DNA of 51,064 nt from positions 1 through 51,064 of the forward strand of contig NZ_KB904227.1 in assembly GCF_000379925.1 (NCBI RefSeq), in the 5' to 3' direction. Shown one piece after another: positions 27,731-36,519 of this stretch. Position 1 is the stretch's first letter. The number at the start of each line of letters is the position of its first letter. This stretch comes from Porphyromonas levii DSM 23370 (GTDB lineage Bacteria > Bacteroidota > Bacteroidia > Bacteroidales > Porphyromonadaceae). A model generated the notes under the pieces. It saw only the letters and a list, made by a program, of their open reading frames with translations, searched no databases and had not been told where the DNA came from. The translations under genes and the position numbers were made by a program.

Positions 27731-29010
27731 GTATTAATCTGGCTCCCCTTGCCGAAAGGATGCGTCCTAAGTCGCTCTCTGAGTACTCGGGGCAGGAGCA
27801 CTTGGTGGCTCCAGGTGCCCCACTCTATGAAATGATAGAGAGCGGATTACTGAGGAGTTTCATTCTTTGGGGACCTCCTGGAGTGGGCAAGACAACTCTT
27901 GCCCATATCATTAGCCAGCAGATGGGGCTACCCTTTTTCACTCTGAGCGCTGTATCAGCGGGTGTGAAGGAGGTAAGAGAGGTAATTCAGAAAGCCGAGG
28001 AGAGGCGAAAAGGACTCTTTAGTGGCGGTGGTACTCCGATACTTTTTATCGATGAGATCCACCGATTCAATAAGGCGCAGCAAGACTCCCTTCTCCAAGC
28101 AGTGGAGCAAGGGAGCATTACGCTGATTGGCGCCACCACTGAAAACCCATCTTTTGAGGTTATCCGACCGCTCCTATCTCGCTGTAGAGTATTTGTACTG
28201 AAGTCTCTCGATGCCAAGGCACTACTAGCACTTACCGAAAGGGTCATTAGAGAGGATGAAGTACTTCAGGAGTACCACTTTGAACTCCGAGAGACTGATG
28301 CGCTTTTCGCAGCTTCAGGAGGAGATGCTCGCAAACTTCTCAATATTATAGAGCTGCTCATCACTACACCTGAGGTGCAGAAGAGCAAGCAAGTGATTGT
28401 GACAAATGAAATGGTAGCTCATCACTTGCAACACAATCCCGCTGTGTACGACAAAGGGGGTGAGATGCACTACGACATTATTTCGGCATACATCAAAAGC
28501 GTAAGGGGAAGTGATCCCGATGCCGCTATATACTGGTTGGCTCGGATGATTGAGGGCGGAGAGGAACCTCGCTTCATAGCTCGAAGGCTATTGATACTCG
28601 CAGCGGAGGACATAGGGCTTGCCAACCCCAATGCCCTCCTTATAGCACAAAGCGCATTTGACGCAGTGGATAAGGTGGGATGGCCTGAGGGGAGGATTCC
28701 TCTGGCAGAGGCGACGATATACCTTGCCTGTAGCCCGAAGAGTAATTCGGCTTACCTCGCAATCAATAGTGCACTTGCCTATGTGCGGAATAATCCCCCA
28801 CACCCTGTGCCGATGCACTTGAGGAATGCGCCTACAGAGTTGATGGACGAACTTGGATACGGCAAAGGATATATCTATCCTCATGATTATCCAGGGCATT
28901 ACGCGCCACAACAGTATATGCCGGAGGAACTTAGAGGCGAGCATTTTTGGAACCCCGCTGACAATGCCCATGAGACGAAGTTGGCACAGAACAAAAACAC
29001 GTATAGATAA
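27727..29010 (+). CDS. rarA: Replication-associated recombination AAA+ ATPase RarA
   Basis: This 427-residue clamp-loader-like ATPase acts at stalled replication forks. It has [15 protein letters not shown], Walker [10 protein letters not shown], Walker [16 protein letters not shown], sensor-1 [11 protein letters not shown], and the RarA C-domain with [20 protein letters not shown] and [18 protein letters not shown]. The length is normal. It overlaps tetR by 4 bases and murB follows after 3 bases. Confidence 0.95.
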   Translation: MSINLAPLAERMRPKSLSEYSGQEHLVAPGAPLYEMIESGLLRSFILWGPPGVGKTTLAHIISQQMGLPFFTLSAVSAGVKEVREVIQKAEERRKGLFSGGGTPILFIDEIHRFNKAQQDSLLQAVEQGSITLIGATTENPSFEVIRPLLSRCRVFVLKSLDAKALLALTERVIREDEVLQEYHFELRETDALFAASGGDARKLLNIIELLITTPEVQKSKQVIVTNEMVAHHLQHNPAVYDKGGEMHYDIISAYIKSVRGSDPDAAIYWLARMIEGGEEPRFIARRLLILAAEDIGLANPNALLIAQSAFDAVDKVGWPEGRIPLAEATIYLACSPKSNSAYLAINSALAYVRNNPPHPVPMHLRNAPTELMDELGYGKGYIYPHDYPGHYAPQQYMPEELRGEHFWNPADNAHETKLAQNKNTYR

Positions 29011-29013
29011 GAT

Positions 29014-30048
29014 ATGAAGATTGAGCAAGGATTTGAGCTAAAGGCGCTCAATACATTTGCAATGGCTTGCAAAGCGAGTTATTATATAGAGGTAGAGACC
29101 AAAGAAGACGCACTCAAGCTCTCTCGTGATGAGTACTTCCGAACGCTACCTATGATGATTAAGGGTGGTGGTAGCAATCTCCTATTTGTGGGAGACTTTC
29201 GCGGAGCCGTACTCCACTATTCGGGTCAGAGCATGATAGTAGTGGAGGAGGATAGCACCTCAGTACTCTACAGAATAGAAGCTGGAAAGAACTGGCACGA
29301 ACTCGTCATGGAGTGTGCAGAGAATGGGCTTTGGGGAATAGAAAACCTAGCGCTTATCCCTGGAGAAGTAGGAGCTTCGGCGGTGCAAAATATTGGAGCA
29401 TACGGAGCGGAGGCTAGTCAGGTGATTGAGCAGGTACACTCTATTAATCTGGAGACAGGCGAAGAGCACACTTGGAGCAATGCTGATTGCCACTACGCAT
29501 ATAGGTACTCTATATTTAAGGAGAAGGCACAGCAGTTTCATCTTATCTATGCAGTCGATATTCGACTCTCCAAGGTGGCTAAGCCTAATCTCGACTACTC
29601 AGGTCTCCAAAGCCTATCGAGTGAGACTAATTTGACGCCCCTAATGGTCGCCAATAAGGTTATTGAGGTAAGGGAGAGTAAGCTCCCCGACCCACAAGAG
29701 CTGCCCAATGGGGGTAGCTTCTTTATGAATCCGATAGTGAATCGACAGACTTTCACTCATCTACTGCTAGACAACCCAAGCATGCCGCACTATATCATAT
29801 CAGAGCAGGAATATAAAATTCCAGCGGCCTGGCTCATAGAGCAGTGTGGACTGAAGGGATACCGGGAAGGGAATGTAGGGACTTACCCAAAGCAACCTCT
29901 AGTAATTGTCAATTATGGAGGTGCCTATAGCCATGAGGTAGTCGACTTTGCGGAGATGATTATCCGCACTGTAAGGGAGAAGTTCGGTATTGAACTGCAC
30001 CCTGAGGTACGATTTGTAAAGAGTGGCACTCAGGGGAGTCTTAGATAG
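29014..30048 (+). CDS. murB: UDP-N-acetylenolpyruvoylglucosamine reductase
   Basis: FAD enzyme making UDP-MurNAc for peptidoglycan. The 344-residue sequence shows LNTFAMACKASYY, IKGGGSNLLFVGDF, IPGEVGASAVQNIGAYGAEA, YRYSIFKEKAQ (the longer, E. coli-like form) and LPNGGSFFMNPIV with the catalytic Ser. It starts 3 bases after rarA and ends 10 bases before the MBL gene. Confidence 0.96.
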   Translation: MKIEQGFELKALNTFAMACKASYYIEVETKEDALKLSRDEYFRTLPMMIKGGGSNLLFVGDFRGAVLHYSGQSMIVVEEDSTSVLYRIEAGKNWHELVMECAENGLWGIENLALIPGEVGASAVQNIGAYGAEASQVIEQVHSINLETGEEHTWSNADCHYAYRYSIFKEKAQQFHLIYAVDIRLSKVAKPNLDYSGLQSLSSETNLTPLMVANKVIEVRESKLPDPQELPNGGSFFMNPIVNRQTFTHLLLDNPSMPHYIISEQEYKIPAAWLIEQCGLKGYREGNVGTYPKQPLVIVNYGGAYSHEVVDFAEMIIRTVREKFGIELHPEVRFVKSGTQGSLR

Positions 30049-30058
30049 ATATAGCGGT

Positions 30059-30826
30059 ATGAGCAAACTGATGTTTCTTGGTACTGGCACGAGTACTGGC
30101 ATACCTGAGATAGGATGCTCCTGCGATACCTGTAGGTCTACTGACCCTCGCGATAAAAGATTTAGAGCTTCGGCGCTCGTACAATTTGGCGGAGAGGATA
30201 TTCTTATCGACTGTGGTCCTGATGTGCGTAGCCAATTACTCGCTGCGGATTGCCAAAATCTTGATCGCATACTACTCACACATGAGCACTATGATCATAC
30301 GGGCGGAATCGATGATATGCGCCCTTTATTCCGAGACAAACCCGAGGTGCCTGTATATGCTGAGCCGAATGTGATTAAGGCAATACAGCTACGGCTTCCG
30401 TATGCTTTTGTAGAAAAGCCCTACCCTGGTGTGCCACATATCGTTAACCATGAGATAGATGTAAATAAGGAGATTCCGCTCAAAGATAGTCGATGTGTAG
30501 AACCCTTCCGAGTGATGCACGGCAGGTTGCCCATTGTGGGTTACAAGTTTGGTGACCTTGCCTATATCACAGACTGTAAGACGCTCCCAGAGGAGACGAT
30601 AGAAAAGATTACAGAAGTGAAAGTCCTCGTGATTAATGCCCTCCGCTTGTATGAGCACATGGCTCATCTTTCTCTTTCCGAGGCACTCGATTTGATAAAG
30701 GTAATCCAGCCCGAAAGAGCATATCTTACGCATTTTGCTCATACCTTCGGGAAACATACTACGCTACAAGGCTACTGTCCGGCAGGGGTATTTCCTGCCT
30801 ACGACGGACTAGTGGTTGATTTCTAG
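30059..30826 (+). CDS. Metallo-beta-lactamase-fold hydrolase (PhnP-like)
   Basis: The 255-residue protein begins at MSKLMFLGTGTSTGIPEIGC (ATG at 30059; the longer frame to 30023 overlaps murB). It has the zinc motif LTHEHYDHTGGID, ITDCKTL and a late His (LTHFAHTFGKH). The paired cysteines CSCDTC near the start resemble the PhnP-type group, which hydrolyses cyclic phosphates; no phn genes are nearby, so the substrate is unknown. It lies in a packed row, 3 bases before queG. Confidence 0.88.
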   Translation: MSKLMFLGTGTSTGIPEIGCSCDTCRSTDPRDKRFRASALVQFGGEDILIDCGPDVRSQLLAADCQNLDRILLTHEHYDHTGGIDDMRPLFRDKPEVPVYAEPNVIKAIQLRLPYAFVEKPYPGVPHIVNHEIDVNKEIPLKDSRCVEPFRVMHGRLPIVGYKFGDLAYITDCKTLPEETIEKITEVKVLVINALRLYEHMAHLSLSEALDLIKVIQPERAYLTHFAHTFGKHTTLQGYCPAGVFPAYDGLVVDF

Positions 30827-30829
30827 TAT

Positions 30830-31747
30830 ATGCTTACGGAGCAAATCACAGAGATAGCTGAAGGGCTTGGAATAGATGCTATTGGCTTTGTGCCTATACA
30901 AAAAGTCGACTCTGATGCCTTGGCACAGTACGACTCTTGGTTGGCAAGCGGGAAGCAAGCCGGTATGGAATACCTTGAGAAGTACAAGGAGCAGCGTGAA
31001 GACCCGCAGCTCCTACTCCCCGAGGCGAAGAGCGTGATTGTAATCGCTGTGAGCTATTATCCCGCTGAGCTACAACCTAGCGATGCTCCTCAGATTGCTA
31101 AGTACGCTCTCGGGCGTGACTACCACAAGGTGATTAAGCAATTGCTCCTTACTCTTGCAAGGTGTATAGAAACAGAGGTAGCCGCACACAGGTATCGTCC
31201 TTTAGTGGATACAGCTCCTTTTATGGAGCGCTACTGGGCTAAGAGATCTGGTATAGGTTTTGTGGGGAAGAATAGTAACCTCATTGTGCCTCGTGTGGGG
31301 AGTTTTGTCTTTCTTGGCGAACTTCTGACTTCGCTCGAGCTATCTAGCGAACTCGTTTGTGCCAAAAGCTGCGGTAGCTGTCGCAGGTGTATCGAGTCTT
31401 GCCCTACAGGAGCACTCTCAGAAGATGGGCTGGATGCTCGGCGCTGTATCAATTACCTTACTATTGAGCACAGGGGCGACATTCCTCAAGATCTATCAAG
31501 GAGATTCGGCAAACGGCTCTATGGCTGCGACACTTGCCAAGATGTATGTCCGCACAATAGAGCGCCACGCCCCACAAGACACTTTCCATCTTCTCCACAA
31601 CTACTTAAGCTCAAATGGGAGGATGTAAGAGAGCTAGATGAAATACGGTATGCCCAAATATTCTATGGCTCGGCTACTACGCGGGCGAAGCTAGAGGGGA
31701 TGCAACGAAACGCAATGATCTACACAATTAATAATAAGCAATCATGA
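30830..31747 (+). CDS. queG: Epoxyqueuosine reductase
   Basis: This cobalamin and iron-sulfur enzyme makes queuosine in tRNA from epoxyqueuosine. The 305-residue protein has SVIVIAVSYYP, ALGRDYHKVIK, VDTAPFMERYWAKRSGIGFV, and two 4Fe-4S clusters (CGSCRRCIESCPTGAL and YGCDTCQDVCPHN). It ends just beyond the iron-sulfur domain, so it lacks the HEAT-repeat tail of longer QueG. The stop overlaps the next start by 4 bases. Confidence 0.94.
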   Translation: MLTEQITEIAEGLGIDAIGFVPIQKVDSDALAQYDSWLASGKQAGMEYLEKYKEQREDPQLLLPEAKSVIVIAVSYYPAELQPSDAPQIAKYALGRDYHKVIKQLLLTLARCIETEVAAHRYRPLVDTAPFMERYWAKRSGIGFVGKNSNLIVPRVGSFVFLGELLTSLELSSELVCAKSCGSCRRCIESCPTGALSEDGLDARRCINYLTIEHRGDIPQDLSRRFGKRLYGCDTCQDVCPHNRAPRPTRHFPSSPQLLKLKWEDVRELDEIRYAQIFYGSATTRAKLEGMQRNAMIYTINNKQS

Positions 31748-33522
31748 AAAAGGTACTTACACTACTCGTAGCCTTACTCCTATTTTCGTGCTCTGAAGGG
31801 AGCAAAAAGGTAGAGCTACGACTTACTGATTATGGCGCTGTAGTCGATGATGCTACGCACGACAATGCCACAGCACTGCTAGATCTTCTGGAGGACGCCC
31901 ATAAAGCGTCGGCAGAGGGCAAAGAGGTAGTCATCTATCTCCCCAAGGGCAATCTCCACATCTATCAGGAGCATCTTCCTCTTCATCAGCTGTATATCTC
32001 CAATCACGACCACGTGGTTCAGCGCCCAGTAGCGATGATGCTAGAGGGGTTGAATAACGTTAGCATACAGGGTGAGGAGACCCACTTGGAGTTCCACGGT
32101 CGTCTTATCCCTATTGTCCTGAAGGAAAGCAACAATATCCATTTAGAGGGCTTCTCTATCGACTTCCCACGTCCAGCAATGAGCCAAATAGAGGTTTTAG
32201 AGGTAGATAAAGAGCACAACGATGCCAAAGTAAAAGTGCTTGGCGAGACCGAGTATCGCATCGAGGGTAATCAGTTTGTACTCATAGGTGAGACCTACGA
32301 ACAACCTCTATTCACTATGCTGGCGTTTGATAAAGACGGTCACATGAAATGGAATAGATCCGACCCTGCCTTCAACCCTGAAGCGATAGAGGAGACAGGA
32401 GACCACCAACTTCAGCTGCGCAACTGGGACGAAGCACAGTACCTAGAAGTTGGCGATAGGTATGCTCTACGCTCCTACTATCGCCCTACTCCAAGTATCG
32501 TGATTATGGATTCTAAGACTATTGAAGTCAAGAATGTCTCTGTACACTTTGCTGAGGGGATGGGGCTTGTAGCGCAGAATAGCACTGACCTAACTTTAGA
32601 TGGTTTCCACGTAGCCCTATCGGATGGTAGTGAAAGAGTCTTTACTACTGTAGCCGATGCGACACATTTCTCAGGGTGCCGTGGCAAAATCATTTCTACC
32701 GATGGGCTCTATGAAAACATGGCAGATGATGCTATCAATGTACATGGTACCTATCTTAGGGTAGATAGTATTAATGGCAATGAACTCATTGGTACCTTTG
32801 CCCATGGTCAAAGTTTCGGTTTCAGATGGTATGAAGTGGGAGATAGCCTTAGGCTTATCTCTCGAGAGACCCTGTTGCCTATAGCTACTTACTTACCTAC
32901 AAAGGTAGAAGTGCTCTCTACTACTCAGATAAAGATGACTTTTTCCGAACCACTTCCACAGACCTCCAAGGCGCTTGCGGTAGAAAACCTCACGGCTCAT
33001 CCTGAAGTACTATTTTCGAAGAGTACAGTTCGAAACAACCGTGCACGAGGCGCCCTATTCTCAACTCCAAAGCGTGTAGAGTGCACCGATAATACCTTCG
33101 ACCATACCCACGGCAGTGCAATCCTACTTACAGGAGATGCCAATGGTTGGTACGAGAGCGGACCTTGCGAAGAGGTAGTCATTACGGGTAATCACTTTAT
33201 CAATGCCCTCACTAGCCTATACCAGTTTACTGATGGTATCATATCTATCTCTCCTCAGATGCCTCAGATGGTAGAGGGCGAGTACTTCCATGGTCGAGTA
33301 GTAGTAGAGAACAATGTCTTTGACAACTTCCCTACCCCTATCTTCTATGCCAAGTCACTACGGGAACTTGTATTCAAGAACAACACAATCAATATCAATA
33401 AAGATTACACATCCCTCTTTGAAGATCCCAATGCTCGACTCTATAATGTCGGCACCTACATCAGTGACGACCCCAATACACCTCTTACAGACTGCAAAGA
33501 CACTACAGTATCGCTATTTTAA
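31744..33522 (+). CDS. GH110-like alpha-1,3-galactosidase, right-handed beta-helix, lipoprotein
   Basis: This 592-residue protein has a lipoprotein signal (LLFSCSEG, Cys16) and a right-handed parallel beta-helix body with many short repeats. Between residues 330 and 340 is DDAINVHG (Asp328, Asp329), the phrase I associate with GH110 galactosidases, which remove alpha-1,3-galactose from B-type blood-group and linear glycans. Upstream parts (IYLPKGNLHIYQEHL, LEFHGRLIPIVLKESNNIHL) fit the same family. It would act on host or dietary glycans at the cell surface. It overlaps queG by 4 bases, an unusual neighbour for a surface glycosidase. Exact substrate is not provable from sequence. Confidence 0.78.
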   Translation: MKKVLTLLVALLLFSCSEGSKKVELRLTDYGAVVDDATHDNATALLDLLEDAHKASAEGKEVVIYLPKGNLHIYQEHLPLHQLYISNHDHVVQRPVAMMLEGLNNVSIQGEETHLEFHGRLIPIVLKESNNIHLEGFSIDFPRPAMSQIEVLEVDKEHNDAKVKVLGETEYRIEGNQFVLIGETYEQPLFTMLAFDKDGHMKWNRSDPAFNPEAIEETGDHQLQLRNWDEAQYLEVGDRYALRSYYRPTPSIVIMDSKTIEVKNVSVHFAEGMGLVAQNSTDLTLDGFHVALSDGSERVFTTVADATHFSGCRGKIISTDGLYENMADDAINVHGTYLRVDSINGNELIGTFAHGQSFGFRWYEVGDSLRLISRETLLPIATYLPTKVEVLSTTQIKMTFSEPLPQTSKALAVENLTAHPEVLFSKSTVRNNRARGALFSTPKRVECTDNTFDHTHGSAILLTGDANGWYESGPCEEVVITGNHFINALTSLYQFTDGIISISPQMPQMVEGEYFHGRVVVENNVFDNFPTPIFYAKSLRELVFKNNTININKDYTSLFEDPNARLYNVGTYISDDPNTPLTDCKDTTVSLF

Positions 33523-33547
33523 GAGGAACTACGCTAAGGTGTAAAAG

Positions 33548-33589
33548 TATTAAGGGTGAGCTAAACATAAGTTCAGCACACCCTTAATA
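33548..33589. terminator. Terminator between GH110-like gene and tig
   Basis: Arms TATTAAGGGTG and CACCCTTAATA (33548-33558, 33579-33589), extended by an inner GAGCT/AGTTC pair. It lies between two convergent genes, probably working for both; TATTTA follows on the plus strand. Confidence 0.7.
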
Positions 33590-33609
33590 TTTATAGTCTA
33601 ACTAGGTGA

Positions 33610-34992
33610 TTACTCCTCAGTAGTCTCCTCCTTCTTAGGATTGAGGATATCGTGAAGCTCATTCACAGTTACCTGCTTAGTCTCTAGCTTTACCTTATCC
33701 TGCATAGCCTTACCCACCTTCTGCTCTAAGATATTCATCTCTACAGAGTAAGCGAAGTTGCTATCCTCTAGTTGCTTATTGGCATAGTTAGCTACGATCT
33801 CATGGTCAGGATTAGTCCAGCCCATCTGAGCGAATTGGTTACGAACCATCTCGTATGCGAAGCCACGTACATCCTCCTCAGATACCTCGAGCTTCTCCTC
33901 ATTGGCTAGATGACGAACGTATAGTTCACGCTTTAGGCTCTTGATAAGTGCTTCCTTATTAAGGTTCTTCAGACCCTCTTCGTCATCGTTGCGTTTTAGA
34001 TTGTCGCTGTACCACTCGATGATTAAGTCGTCAGCAAGCTCTAGCTTTGAAGCCTTCTCATCCTTAGCGAAGTCTAGGAAGTCTGAGGTAAACTTATAGT
34101 CCGCATTGCCCTGCTCTGCAGCCTCCATATACTCACGAATCTTTGCCTTAGCCTCATCCTCGTTCGTTACCTTACCCTCACCAAATACGCTGTCGAAGAA
34201 CTCCTGATCCAGTTCTGCTGGCACCATGTGACGAATAGTCTCAATCTGGAAGCTAAACTCCTTATCCTTAAGGCTCTCAACTTCCTCTTTCTCAATACCA
34301 ATAAGAGAACTAAGCTCTGCCTCATTGCCATTGAACGCCTTGTATGGGTTGAATACCACTACAGAGCCCTTACCTGCATCCTTAAACTTAGCCTTCTCTT
34401 CCTCATCCTTCATAAAGTCAGGATAGATGGTAACATTCTCACGTACGATGCCATCCTCCTTACGGGTATCACCATCGAGCTCTGCAATATCACCACCAAC
34501 GACTGCATTCTCTACAACTTGGTCGGTCTCCTGCATGCGTGAGCTACCCTGCTGCATATCTTCGAGCTGCTTTGCCACCTCCTCCTCGGTTACAGTCACC
34601 TCATATTTTGTGAAGGTCTTTCCGCTAAAGTCTGTATCATACTCTGCTGGATGAAGGGCGAGCTTGAAGAAGAGGGTCATATCCTCCTTTGTCATCTCTA
34701 CACCATTGTTCTCCTCTGGAATAGCCCAGCCGATAACCTTATATTCCTTCTCCTTGATAAACTCATCTACGAGCTTGCCTACCATACGATTGATTACCTC
34801 ATAGCGAACACCCTCACCATACATCTTCTCAATCATACCTACAGGAGCCTTGCCCTCCCTAAAGCCTTTCACCTTAGCACTACGAGCTACATGCTTCAGC
34901 TCCTTCTTGTGCTCATCCTGGTAATCGATCTTTGCTACATCTACTTGGAGACGTACAAAACCCTCCTTCTGCTCAACTATTGAGATATTCAT
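33610..34992 (-). CDS. tig: Trigger factor
   Basis: The 460-residue ribosome-bound chaperone shields new chains. The N-domain ribosome-binding loop reads KVKGFREGKAPVGMIEKMYG (about 39-58). A PPIase-like middle and a helical C-domain follow. The PPIase core is poorly conserved, as I recall for other Bacteroidota members. It ends with a low-complexity acidic tail (PKKEETTEE). A promoter lies at 35047-35078. Confidence 0.92.
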   Translation of the reverse strand: MNISIVEQKEGFVRLQVDVAKIDYQDEHKKELKHVARSAKVKGFREGKAPVGMIEKMYGEGVRYEVINRMVGKLVDEFIKEKEYKVIGWAIPEENNGVEMTKEDMTLFFKLALHPAEYDTDFSGKTFTKYEVTVTEEEVAKQLEDMQQGSSRMQETDQVVENAVVGGDIAELDGDTRKEDGIVRENVTIYPDFMKDEEEKAKFKDAGKGSVVVFNPYKAFNGNEAELSSLIGIEKEEVESLKDKEFSFQIETIRHMVPAELDQEFFDSVFGEGKVTNEDEAKAKIREYMEAAEQGNADYKFTSDFLDFAKDEKASKLELADDLIIEWYSDNLKRNDDEEGLKNLNKEALIKSLKRELYVRHLANEEKLEVSEEDVRGFAYEMVRNQFAQMGWTNPDHEIVANYANKQLEDSNFAYSVEMNILEQKVGKAMQDKVKLETKQVTVNELHDILNPKKEETTEE

Positions 34993-35046
34993 TTCTCTAA
35001 ATCTTAATACTATAGTAGTTATTACTTATTTCCAAAGAATTATCGG

Positions 35047-35078
35047 CAAATATACCTCTTTTCCACCACATAAGACAA
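35047..35078 (-). promoter_or_regulatory. Promoter for tig
   Basis: On the minus strand TTG (35076-35078), 21 bases, then TATATTTG (35047-35054). The leader to the tig ATG would be about 50 bases. Confidence 0.6.
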
Positions 35079-35081
35079 TAG

Positions 35082-35111
35082 AGGCGCACCCAAATAGCCT
35101 TGGGTACGCCT
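35082..35111 (-). terminator. Hairpin after the SOD gene
   Basis: A 12-bp stem with one mismatch (35082-35093 with 35100-35111) and a 6-base loop, 30 bases past the SOD stop. It overlaps the upstream edge of the tig promoter region. Confidence 0.65.
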
Positions 35112-35141
35112 TCTAAGTGCCTTTATCAAGATAATGCCAGA

Positions 35142-35870
35142 TTAGCGATTTGCGTAGCGCTTAGCCACCTCATCCCAATTGGTGATATCCCAAATCTTAC
35201 CGAGGTGCTCAGCACGACGATTCTCAAAATCTACATAATAAGCATGCTCCCATACATCTGCACCGAATAGAGGTGTAAGACCATCAACGACAGGGTTACC
35301 TGCGTTGCTGTACTTATTGATAGAAAGGTTACCATCCTTATCGGTTGCTAACCATGCCCAGCCAGCACCGAATAGGGCAGTAGCATCTGCCTCGAACTGC
35401 TTCTTAAACTCTGCGAAGCTACCCCACTTAGCCTCGATAGCCTTTAGGAGGTCACCCGTTGGCTCACCACCCTTATTAGGTGCGAACTGTGTGAAGTAGA
35501 GGTTATGATTAAGGGTCTGACCAGCATTATTAAAGATGCCGCCCTCAGACTTCTTCACGATATCTACGAGCTCCATATTTGCAAACTCGGTACCCTCGAT
35601 GAGCTTATTGAGGTTATTTACATAGGTCTGGAGGTGCTTACCATGGTGCAGACCAATAGTAGTTGCGCTGATTACTGGCTCCAAAGCATCAGGAGCATAA
35701 GGTAGTTTTACTAGTTCAAACTTCATATTCGCTTCTTTCTTATTAGTTGTTGTTACTTCTACGTCTTCTTTTTGCATCTCTGCCGTGTTGGTCTCTACCC
35801 TCTTAACATCAAAAGAGGAAAGCCCGATAAGTAGCGATGCTAGTGCTACAGTAATGTATCTTGTCTTCAT
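35142..35870 (-). CDS. Iron/manganese superoxide dismutase with signal-like N-terminal extension
   Basis: The 242-residue protein converts superoxide to peroxide and oxygen. The SOD part begins at Met49 (MKFELVKLPYAPDALEPVIS). The metal ligands are His75, His122, Asp205 and His209 (DVWEHAYY). Before it is a 48-residue extension that starts like a signal peptide (KTRYITVALASLLIGLSS) followed by an acidic, Thr-rich stretch, so the enzyme may be exported. Gly203, two residues before Asp205, corresponds to the glycine I recall as allowing the P. gingivalis enzyme to use either iron or manganese. The upstream start is preferred because the extension looks like a designed signal, but Met49 is a possible second start. 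Confidence 0.93.
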   Translation of the reverse strand: MKTRYITVALASLLIGLSSFDVKRVETNTAEMQKEDVEVTTTNKKEANMKFELVKLPYAPDALEPVISATTIGLHHGKHLQTYVNNLNKLIEGTEFANMELVDIVKKSEGGIFNNAGQTLNHNLYFTQFAPNKGGEPTGDLLKAIEAKWGSFAEFKKQFEADATALFGAGWAWLATDKDGNLSINKYSNAGNPVVDGLTPLFGADVWEHAYYVDFENRRAEHLGKIWDITNWDEVAKRYANR

Positions 35871-35942
35871 TCAAAACATTCACGCATTATTGCGCTTCGG
35901 TTATATAACAACACATGACTCGAAAAGGTTTATTGAGAGAAT

Positions 35943-35986
35943 AAAAAAGGCTCCACACTCTCTCAATTAATGGTGAGTGCGGAGCC
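35943..35986 (-). terminator. Terminator after the HU gene
   Basis: A 12-bp stem (35949-35960 with 35975-35986, one mismatch) followed on the minus strand by six T. It is a textbook intrinsic terminator about 20 bases after the HU stop. Confidence 0.9.
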
Positions 35987-36008
35987 TAAAATCTAGATTG
36001 CTCTCAGC

Positions 36009-36278
36009 TTACTTGTTAAGGTTGAGAGCGGCACCTGCCTTGAAACGAACTACCTTTCGAGCAGCAATCTTCATCTTCTTGCCAGTCTGAGGATTTACAC
36101 CCTCGCGAGCAGCACGCTCTGAAACAGAGAAGGTACCAAAGCCTAGGATAGCAATCTTTTCGCCCTTCAACATCTCCTCACGAATAACCTCGATACCAGC
36201 ATCAACGGCTTTCTTAGCGTCAACTTTAGTTAGTTCACCTTTTTCTGCAATAGCAGCAATAAATTCAGTCTTATTCAT
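36009..36278 (-). CDS. HU-family DNA-binding protein
   Basis: The 89-residue protein has the HU order: MNKTEFIAAIAEKGELTKVD, then GFGTFSVSERAAREGVNPQT with the DNA-bending Pro, and KVVRFKAGAALNLNK at the end. It bends DNA as a dimer and shapes the nucleoid. It has a clear promoter and its own terminator, so it is monocistronic. It could bind the phased palindromic arrays, but there is no direct evidence. Confidence 0.96.
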   Translation of the reverse strand: MNKTEFIAAIAEKGELTKVDAKKAVDAGIEVIREEMLKGEKIAILGFGTFSVSERAAREGVNPQTGKKMKIAARKVVRFKAGAALNLNK

Positions 36279-36379
36279 ATTAAAACAAATTTAAAAATGG
36301 AAGTATATAAAATTATCATTTTTGTAATTCTTAGTAAAGTCATCTATCTCTATGGACAAAGCCCTCACTAATTCATGTC

Positions 36380-36409
36380 CAAATATAGTGTAATTATTCG
36401 TAAAACCAA
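36380..36409 (-). promoter_or_regulatory. Promoter for the HU gene
   Basis: On the minus strand TTG (36407-36409), 19 bases, TATATTTG (36380-36387), a near-perfect consensus match. The leader would be about 95 bases, long for a small gene. Confidence 0.7.
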
Positions 36410-36487
36410 GTAGATATGACTATTTTTAGATTTTTTACATATTAAATATTGACTTTACACCTATATAAAAGGGTATACAGCACTATT

Positions 36488-36519
36488 ATTGATATCTCCT
36501 CAAGTTATGAGAGGTCAAT
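36488..36519 (-). terminator. Imperfect hairpin at the xerD stop
   Basis: ATTGA...TCTCCTCA (36488-36502) pairs imperfectly with TGAGAGGTCAAT (36508-36519), overlapping the xerD stop codon. It lacks a U-tract, so the role is uncertain. Confidence 0.35.
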
